6,351 bases of DNA, from assembly GCA_043720875.1 (NCBI GenBank), contig JAYSRU010000028.1, forward strand, positions 1 to 6,351. The letters are read 5' to 3'. The notes under the pieces were generated by a model. The model searched no databases, was not told where the DNA came from, and saw only the letters and a list, made by a program, of their open reading frames with translations. Positions within the stretch are counted from its first letter, which is position 1. Each line of letters begins with the position of its first letter. This stretch comes from JAYSRU01 sp043720875. GTDB lineage: Bacteria > Bacteroidota > Bacteroidia > Flavobacteriales_D > Crocinitomicaceae. The position numbers were made by a program, and so were the translations under genes. Below, piece after piece: positions 1-4,976 of this stretch.

Positions 1-396
1 CCAAGCTGCAATTCTGTTCGATCCGGAAGTGTTTTTAATCCATATGGCATCATCAAAATCATAGATAATTTTTTTTCTCAGAATCTTTGCAATAATATAT
101 TCAAATATTGGTGGACCAACGGGAGTTATTTCTCTGTGAATAAATACAATAGCTGTATTGCCTAATTGAAATAGAAGTCCGAAACGTTTAGCAAATCCTT
201 TACAAATTCCGAAAAATTTAGCCAATACGTTTCCCTTTTTATAAAGATTGTTCCAAGTACTTAAGCTTAAAAATGATTTGGTTTCAACCTCAAATCCTGC
301 ACTGCGTAAGGTATCATAATATTGCTCAAATCTGAAGCGTTGAGAAGGAGCTTCGTCATGCGGGTATGGGACAATAAATGTGATTTTTTTCGGCAT
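1..396 (-). CDS. Glycosyltransferase, family-4 type, N-terminal part (cut by window edge)
   Basis: The frame opens at ATG 396-394 and stays open for exactly 132 codons to base 1, so the gene continues beyond the left edge and only its N-terminal domain is visible. The protein starts MPKKITFIVPYPHDEAPSQR, followed by FRFEQYYDTLRSAGFEV (residues 21-37), IHREITPVGPPIFE (86-99) and a KIIYDFDDAIW segment (109-119). From family knowledge this is a common Bacteroidota GT-B glycosyltransferase pattern: a first Rossmann strand, then the S-Q-R-F-R-x-E-Q segment, then HRE-x-x-P-x-G-P-P and YDFDDAIW. It would transfer a sugar from a nucleotide donor during cell-surface glycan assembly at the cytoplasmic face of the inner membrane. 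The donor and acceptor cannot be read from the sequence. It lies 60 bases downstream of the neighbouring glycosyltransferase on the same strand and is probably co-transcribed with it, perhaps with its own promoter at 443-450. The nucleotide-binding C-terminal domain is not in view. No clear Shine-Dalgarno site precedes the start, which is usual for Bacteroidota. Confidence 0.9.
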   Translation of the reverse strand, partial: MPKKITFIVPYPHDEAPSQRFRFEQYYDTLRSAGFEVETKSFLSLSTWNNLYKKGNVLAKFFGICKGFAKRFGLLFQLGNTAIVFIHREITPVGPPIFEYIIAKILRKKIIYDFDDAIWIKNTSGSNRIAAW

Positions 397-442
397 TTTA
401 CTGAATTGTGGCAAATTCCACTACAAATATAAATATCAGGCG

Positions 443-450
443 CAAAGGTA
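443..450 (-). promoter_or_regulatory. Candidate Bacteroidota -7 promoter element (TACCTTTG)
   Basis: On the minus strand this reads TACCTTTG, a full match to the TAnnTTTG -7 element of Bacteroidota sigma-ABfr promoters. It sits between the two glycosyltransferase genes, 6 bases past the upstream stop codon, and would give a leader of roughly 40 bases before the ATG at 396. A second match, TATATTTG, lies at 431-424. Neither has a convincing TTG/TTTG -33 element at about 19-21 bases upstream, so this is a partial promoter match only. Confidence 0.35.
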
Positions 451-456
451 GTAAAT

Positions 457-1683
457 TCAATCTTTAGGTGATATGATTTTTTGATAAACCTCAGCATACC
501 TTTGCACACCTTCAAATAATCCAAAAGTGGCGCTTGTTTTTACTTGAAACTGATTGGCAGAAATGAGTTTCAGCTCTTGTATGGCAATATCAAAAGCGTC
601 ATCTGAAAATGAATTGAGCACAACACCGCTTTTATTGTCTAATACAATTTTATCAGTATCTCCAACACCAGCGTTACAAACGAGTGGAATACCCATTGCC
701 ATCAATTCTCCTTGCTTGGTTGGAGAAGAAGCCTTTTTTGAATAACTGGAAAGAATGAAAAATACTGAAAAATCGAAAATACCGATATGTTTCGGAACTT
801 CAGCGTGTAAACAACTTGTGATACGGATAGATTTACTAGGGATTCCTTGAAGTGTTGCTTGTTCTAAAATAGTAGAAGGGTTTTCACCCGTTACGAACAA
901 GAAAATTGCAGATGATTCTTGGGTTAAATAATACTTGAAAAATTGCAACATTTCTGGTAACATATACCACGTGCCAATCGATCCTACGTACCCAACAACT
1001 ATTTGTCCTTCTGCTATGCCTAAAGATGCTTTGAGTTGAATTTTATCGCCATCCACAATTTTTAATGGATCGAATAAGGCTAAATCTACGCAGCAAGGAA
1101 TAACCGTAATTTGAGGTTTTATTTTTAAGTTGTTCCAAGATAAAATTTCAGTTGCACCATTTTCTGTAAGTGAGATTACCTGACCTGCTTCTTGAAAATA
1201 GGATAGTTCTTTCTTCTTAAAATAGGAATAAACTTTTCCAAAAATGAAGCTCTCTTTTTTCCAAATTTTCCCATCTATGCGTTCATCAGCCCAAAATCCA
1301 CGCATGTCGAAGAGAAATGGAATTTTAAGTTTACGCTTGAAATTTAAACCAACAAGCGCAGCAATGTAACTTCTACAATGTAATAATTCAAATTGATGCT
1401 GACCGTGTAAGGTTCTAGCTAATTTTTTCATGCGGTAGACATCCCAAATCGTAGAAAGTAAGGGAGGTTTTTTTGTATAACTCAGTGGATGCCAAATAAC
1501 ATTGTTTTCGGTGCATTTTGCTTGAATAATTTCTCGATTTTGGTCAAACTTATCTGCTTTTTCGAAGCTAATAAGATGAAAAGCGTAGCCCAATTTACTC
1601 AGGCCAAAAATATAAGGTAAAACCTGACTTTGCCCTAATGGATCAGTCATTCCGTCGTAAGAAATGTAAAGTATATTTTTCAT
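457..1683 (-). CDS. Glycosyltransferase, family-4 / GT-B type, complete
   Basis: This is a 408-residue protein from ATG 1683-1681 to TGA 459-457. An in-frame ATG at 1701 would add six residues (MDGSVI) but overlap the upstream gene. The 1683 start gives MKNILYISYDGMTDPLGQSQ, the form expected for the first beta strand of this family, and leaves a 2-base gap. Other segments are LHCRSYIAAL (101-110), FLFDMRGFWADERIDG (123-138), ISLTENGA (170-177), VIPCCVDLALFDP (194-206), GYVGSIGTWY (231-240) at the start of the C-terminal Rossmann domain, and SSPTKQGELMAMGIPLVCN (319-337), which corresponds to the donor-binding region of GT4 enzymes. No signal peptide or membrane segment is evident, so it is probably a cytosolic or peripheral enzyme that extends a lipid-linked glycan. 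The sugar donor cannot be predicted. It lies directly after the amidotransferase gene, so the two are likely translationally coupled. Confidence 0.92.
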   Translation of the reverse strand: MKNILYISYDGMTDPLGQSQVLPYIFGLSKLGYAFHLISFEKADKFDQNREIIQAKCTENNVIWHPLSYTKKPPLLSTIWDVYRMKKLARTLHGQHQFELLHCRSYIAALVGLNFKRKLKIPFLFDMRGFWADERIDGKIWKKESFIFGKVYSYFKKKELSYFQEAGQVISLTENGATEILSWNNLKIKPQITVIPCCVDLALFDPLKIVDGDKIQLKASLGIAEGQIVVGYVGSIGTWYMLPEMLQFFKYYLTQESSAIFLFVTGENPSTILEQATLQGIPSKSIRITSCLHAEVPKHIGIFDFSVFFILSSYSKKASSPTKQGELMAMGIPLVCNAGVGDTDKIVLDNKSGVVLNSFSDDAFDIAIQELKLISANQFQVKTSATFGLFEGVQRYAEVYQKIISPKD

Positions 1684-1685
1684 GA

Positions 1686-3584
1686 TTACGCTTCCATCCA
1701 TTGTTCATACCACATTTGAAACATCAACATGTACCACATTTTGTAACCCAATTCGCGTTTTCCAGCGAAAAAATGCTTTTTCATATTAGCTACCTCAGCG
1801 CCATCAAAAATTCCTTGTTTTTGAATTCGAGCATCAGCTAGGTAAGTTTGAACAATGTCTTTTAACTCGTGCATCATCCAATTTTCAATCGGAATACCAA
1901 ATCCCATTTTTGGGCGATCTAACAATTCTTTAGGAATATGTTTTTGAGTAATTTCTTTAAGAATGTGCTTCTTGATCCCATTATTGTATTTGTAATGATC
2001 AGGTAATTGGGCAGCAAACTCAATAATTCGATGATCTAAAAAAGGTTCTCGGCCTTCCAAACTAGCGCTCATTGTTGCACGATCTACTTTTTGCAAAATA
2101 TCGTCGGGTAAATAACTTTGATAATCGATCGATAACATCGTGTTGAGGTGAGAATTCGCTTGATTTTGCTTTGAAAAAACAGTCGGTAAGGCTTGAATAG
2201 GTTCCTTCATCAAACGCTGAATTTCACTTTGATTATATTGACTAAGCATACTGAGCATCATGGATTCTGAAGTAGAATCTTTTAGAAGTCCTTTTAGTTT
2301 TTCGTAACGATTGGCAAAATTGTATTTCTTATTAAGTATCGGAATTTTTCCTGCTGGGATTGCATGCATGGTACCTGCGAGCATTGAACGTAAAAATTTC
2401 GGAGTTGCATTGATTTTTTTTCCGTATCGGATCAAATAATCGTAACGGTTGTAGCCTGCAAATAGTTCGTCTCCACCATCCGCACTCAAAGCAACAGTAA
2501 CGTGTCTTTTAGCCATTCGACTCACCAAAATTGTGGGTATTGCGCTACTATCACCAAAGGGCTCATCGTAATGAAAAGCGAGTGTTGGAATAATTTCTAA
2601 GGCATCTTTTTCCGAACACATAAGTTCTTCATGTTCGGTTCCAATAAATTTTGAAATCTGTTTCGCGTAAGGAGCTTCGTTCATTCCTAGATCGGGCACG
2701 CCAATCGTGAAGGTTTTTAATTTTTGCGAAGATTCTTTTTGAAGTAACGCGGTAACACATGAACTATCGTAACCACCACTTAAAAATACACCTACCGGAA
2801 CGTCAGCAACCATTCTATAATTACAGGCAGATTGGAGTAATTTTTCGGTTTCAAATTTTGCTTCGTCAAATGAAATATCTAGTAATGGTTGTGCGTAAAC
2901 TTCATTAATATCCCAATAACGATGAATTGTATGAGCTTGGGTTTCTAAGTCAATTAGCAAGTAACAACCTGGTGCAAGTTTATGGCAATTTTCAAAAATA
3001 CAATTGGTTCCGGGTACATTCCCAAATTGCATAAATGCAGCTATTGCATTACGATTTAGGTTTTTTTCAAACTCAGGATGCTTATGAAATGCTTTTAATT
3101 CTGAAGCGAATAAGAATAAATCAGCCTTTGTGTAATAGAAAAATGGTTTTACTCCAGCGCGATCTCTTGCACAAAAAAGGATGTTTTTTGAACGATCAAA
3201 AATGGTTATTGCAAACATTCCAATGAACCTTGATAGACAATCAACGCCCCATTCCTGGTACGCGTGTAAAATCATTTCAGAATCAGAATTCCCTACAAAT
3301 GTGTGGTTTAGAGCGTTTAACTCTTTTTTTATTTCAAGGTAATTATAAATCTCACCGTTAAACACCATGTCTAAGGCATTAAAATGCATGGGTTGTTTAC
3401 CTGTTTCCGTTAAATCAATTACGGCTAATCTTCGGTGTCCAAATCCAATTTGAAAACCATCTTCAACAACGCAATGAAAACCGGAACCATCAGGACCTCT
3501 ATGGTGCATTGTGTTAGTCATCTCTTCTAATATAGTCAGAGACGACGTGCCTTTAAAATCTATAAAACCGGCAAAGCCACACAT
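1686..3584 (-). CDS. asnB: Asparagine synthase (glutamine-hydrolysing) family amidotransferase
   Basis: This is a complete 632-residue protein with the two-domain AsnB plan. The N-terminal class-II glutaminase domain (about 2-215) has the nucleophile Cys2 exposed after Met1 (MCGFAGFIDF), HHRGPDGSG (27-35), GHRRLAVIDL (49-58), FNGEIYNY (75-82) and the GNSDSE aspartate near 101. The C-terminal ATP-dependent synthetase domain has the PP-loop LSGGYDSS (268-275), ALSADGGDELFAGYNRY (365-381), LPDDILQKVDRATMSASLEG (492-511), REPFLDHR (512-519) and RPKMGFGIP (557-565). All key catalytic motifs look intact. The family takes ammonia from glutamine and transfers it to an ATP-activated carboxylate. Free asparagine synthesis is possible. 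Because the gene sits upstream of two glycosyltransferases, amidation of a uronic acid or of an amino-acid decoration in the surface glycan is an alternative inferred from context, as proposed for O-antigen-locus homologues such as WbpS. It is the first gene of the minus-strand run, and its TAA lies 2 bases before the next start. Confidence 0.95.
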   Translation of the reverse strand: MCGFAGFIDFKGTSSLTILEEMTNTMHHRGPDGSGFHCVVEDGFQIGFGHRRLAVIDLTETGKQPMHFNALDMVFNGEIYNYLEIKKELNALNHTFVGNSDSEMILHAYQEWGVDCLSRFIGMFAITIFDRSKNILFCARDRAGVKPFFYYTKADLFLFASELKAFHKHPEFEKNLNRNAIAAFMQFGNVPGTNCIFENCHKLAPGCYLLIDLETQAHTIHRYWDINEVYAQPLLDISFDEAKFETEKLLQSACNYRMVADVPVGVFLSGGYDSSCVTALLQKESSQKLKTFTIGVPDLGMNEAPYAKQISKFIGTEHEELMCSEKDALEIIPTLAFHYDEPFGDSSAIPTILVSRMAKRHVTVALSADGGDELFAGYNRYDYLIRYGKKINATPKFLRSMLAGTMHAIPAGKIPILNKKYNFANRYEKLKGLLKDSTSESMMLSMLSQYNQSEIQRLMKEPIQALPTVFSKQNQANSHLNTMLSIDYQSYLPDDILQKVDRATMSASLEGREPFLDHRIIEFAAQLPDHYKYNNGIKKHILKEITQKHIPKELLDRPKMGFGIPIENWMMHELKDIVQTYLADARIQKQGIFDGAEVANMKKHFFAGKRELGYKMWYMLMFQMWYEQWMEA

Positions 3585-3599
3585 ATCAATCGTTTAAAT

Positions 3600-3607
3600 C
3601 AAAGGTA
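3600..3607 (-). promoter_or_regulatory. Candidate -7 promoter element for the asnB-glycosyltransferase run
   Basis: On the minus strand this reads TACCTTTG, matching the Bacteroidota TAnnTTTG element and identical to the octamer at 450-443. It ends 15 bases before the asnB ATG, so transcripts would have a very short leader. No good TTG -33 element is seen at the usual distance. The call rests on the -7 octamer and its position. Confidence 0.4.
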
Positions 3608-3675
3608 AAAGTAAGCGAAAAAAGTGGTTTTTTATGGTCACATTTAATAGTCGAAACAATTTCAGAAATATAAAG

Positions 3676-3683
3676 TACTTTTG
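3676..3683 (+). promoter_or_regulatory. Candidate distal -7 promoter element for the acyltransferase gene
   Basis: The sequence TACTTTTG matches TAnnTTTG on the plus strand. A transcript starting just downstream would carry a leader of about 120 bases that includes the whole nested inverted repeat at 3722-3791. No clear -33 TTG is present at 19-21 bases upstream. It competes with the proximal candidate at 3758-3788. Confidence 0.35.
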
Positions 3684-3721
3684 TTTTAACAATAGCTAGG
3701 GGTCAAAAACAATAATCGACG

Positions 3722-3791
3722 CTTCTAAACTAGCATACTTATGGATTTCAACGGTAATTGAGTTCCAGGTTATGCTAACTTACTTTAGAAG
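3722..3791 (+). other. 70-base nested inverted repeat upstream of the acyltransferase gene (possible structured leader)
   Basis: Three stems nest inside each other. CTTCTAAA (3722-3729) pairs perfectly with TTTAGAAG (3784-3791). TAGCATA (3731-3737) pairs perfectly with TATGCTA (3771-3777). GGATTTCAA (3743-3751) pairs with TTGAGTTCC (3758-3766) with one mismatch and one G-U, closing a 6-base loop. The internal loops are 1 by 6 and 5 by 4 bases. The element ends 18 bases before the ATG at 3810. It is not followed by a T-run on the plus strand, so it is not a standard terminator. It could be a structured 5' leader, a regulator binding site or a small degenerate mobile repeat. The pairing is seen directly; the function is unknown. 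Confidence 0.6.
3758..3788 (+). promoter_or_regulatory. Candidate proximal promoter of the acyltransferase gene (TTG-N20-TACTTTAG)
   Basis: TTG at 3758-3760 is followed after 20 bases by TACTTTAG at 3781-3788, one mismatch from TAnnTTTG. The spacing fits the Bacteroidota -33/-7 arrangement, and the start point would be only about 15 bases before the ATG. Both elements lie in the right half of the inverted repeat at 3722-3791. If this promoter is the one used, the hairpin would be a DNA-level feature rather than an RNA leader. Confidence 0.3.
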
Positions 3792-3809
3792 AAGAACTGG
3801 AAAGATAGT

Positions 3810-4943
3810 ATGAAAGAGTATAAAAAAGCTACAACTGATTATTTCGAAAACCTAGACGGTTTAAGATTTCTTTGTTTCTTATCAATATTTATTAATCATA
3901 GTTTTTATACCGAGTTTGATTATATATTATCCAATAAAGTATACCAATTTCTGAAATTTGATTTGTTTGAAAATACGAATCTTGGTGTTAATTTCTTTTT
4001 TGTATTAAGTGGATTTCTTATAACCTATTTGTTGGTGAATGAGAAATTAAAGTACGGAAATATTGTATTAAGAAACTTTTGGATGAGGCGTGTGTTAAGG
4101 ATTTGGCCTTTGTTCTATTTTTGTGTTTTCTTTGGATTTATTATTTTTCCTTTTTTAAAAGAGTTATTGGGGCAAGTGTCAATGGAAAATGCCTCGCCTT
4201 ATATGTATATGTTGTTTCTTAACAACTTTGACTATATTTCTAAAGGATTACCGGATTCATCGGCTTTAGCGGTGCTATGGACTGTTGCAATTGAAGAGCA
4301 GTTTTACTTAATTTGGCCGGTAATCATATACATCTTCCCTGTGAAAAAATTGTGGATACCTTTTTCTGTAATCATAGTGATAAGTTTTAGTATCAGGGCT
4401 TACTACAACCTAGATGTCATAAATGAATGTCACACCTTGTCCGTTGTATCAGACATGGTTGTGGGTGCATTTGGAGCACTCTTTATCCTACAGTTTCCAA
4501 AATTCAAAGAAGCGGTTAGTAACATGAAAAGATGGGTGATTGTCGGAATATATGTTTTGTTAGCTGTAATTTACATGTTTAGGCATGAATTATTAATGCA
4601 AAATTATTGGATTAATATATTCGAACGATTCATTATTTCATTAGTTATCGGGGGTATAATTTTAGAGCAATGTTACGCTAAAAATTCATTTTATAAAATG
4701 TCTAATTTTAAGCAAATATCTCGATTAGGATTGATTACGTATGGTTTGTATTGTTTGCATTTTATTGCAATTCTAATTGTGAACCGCGTGGCAACTTATT
4801 TGGAAATAAACAAAAATATTTGGTCTGTTATTATTTTGGAAACGATTGTGGGTTTAATTTTGTCGATTATTATTAGCTACATGAGCTACAAGTATTTTGA
4901 GAAACCGATTTTAAGATTGAAGGATAAATTTATCAGAAAGTAA
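3810..4943 (+). CDS. Membrane acyltransferase, Acyltransf_3 (OafA/YrhL-like) family
   Basis: This is a complete 377-residue integral membrane protein, the usual length for an acyltransferase-3 domain without a fused SGNH domain. It has the family's catalytic R-x10-H motif in DGLRFLCFLSIFINHSF (Arg19, His30), then NFFFVLSGFLITYLL (61-75), RNFWMRRVLRIWPLFY (88-103) with its conserved arginines, LWTVAIEEQFYLIWP (156-170), YGLYCLHF (311-318) and the closing YFEKPILRL (362-370). About ten hydrophobic segments are visible. The family moves acyl groups, most often acetyl, across or at the inner membrane onto glycans. Here an O-acetyl or similar decoration of the surface polysaccharide is the likely role, inferred from the neighbours. 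The start is supported by GGAAAG at 3799-3804, five bases before the ATG, a weak Shine-Dalgarno-like site. It is the only plus-strand gene, divergent from asnB and convergent with the flippase gene, so it is its own transcription unit. The acyl group and acceptor cannot be read from the sequence. Confidence 0.93.
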   Translation: MKEYKKATTDYFENLDGLRFLCFLSIFINHSFYTEFDYILSNKVYQFLKFDLFENTNLGVNFFFVLSGFLITYLLVNEKLKYGNIVLRNFWMRRVLRIWPLFYFCVFFGFIIFPFLKELLGQVSMENASPYMYMLFLNNFDYISKGLPDSSALAVLWTVAIEEQFYLIWPVIIYIFPVKKLWIPFSVIIVISFSIRAYYNLDVINECHTLSVVSDMVVGAFGALFILQFPKFKEAVSNMKRWVIVGIYVLLAVIYMFRHELLMQNYWINIFERFIISLVIGGIILEQCYAKNSFYKMSNFKQISRLGLITYGLYCLHFIAILIVNRVATYLEINKNIWSVIILETIVGLILSIIISYMSYKYFEKPILRLKDKFIRK

Positions 4944-4956
4944 TTCTTTCGTTTTT
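4936..4956 (+). terminator. Weak candidate intrinsic terminator of the acyltransferase gene
   Basis: GAAAG (4936-4940) and CTTTC (4946-4950) form a perfect 5-bp stem around TAATT, followed by GTTTTT (4951-4956). The stem overlaps the stop codon (TAA at 4941-4943) and is short and AT-rich, so the call is tentative. It is the only hairpin plus T-run in the 33-base gap between the two convergent genes. No comparable terminator for the opposite strand was seen. Confidence 0.35.
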
Positions 4957-4976
4957 AGACACTTACACGTTTGTTT

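Noticed and set aside
408..421. Small inverted repeat GTGG-CAAATT-CCAC just upstream of the edge glycosyltransferase start
   Set aside because: A 4-bp stem is too short to stand out from chance, and no T-run follows.
267..524. Minus-strand open frame of 85 codons overlapping the end of the complete glycosyltransferase and the start of the edge one
   Set aside because: It is out of frame with the clear glycosyltransferase N-terminus at 396-1, overlaps two real genes and its translation has no recognisable motif.
554..745. Plus-strand open frame of 63 codons
   Set aside because: It lies wholly antisense inside the glycosyltransferase gene 457-1683 and shows no family motif; a shadow frame.
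1683..1701. Upstream start at 1701 for the complete glycosyltransferase
   Set aside because: It would overlap asnB by 16 bases and add six residues before the conserved MKNILYISYDGM start of the family.
3035..3226. Plus-strand open frame of 63 codons
   Set aside because: It lies wholly antisense inside asnB, and the protein has no recognisable features.
3650..3720. Inverted GTCGA / TCGAC pair in the divergent gap
   Set aside because: Only 5 bp with about 60 bases between the arms; expected by chance.
3722..3791. Integron attC-like recombination site
   Set aside because: The imperfect hairpin is of suitable size, but the terminal RYYYAAC and GTTRRRY core sites are absent and no integrase or gene-cassette array is present.
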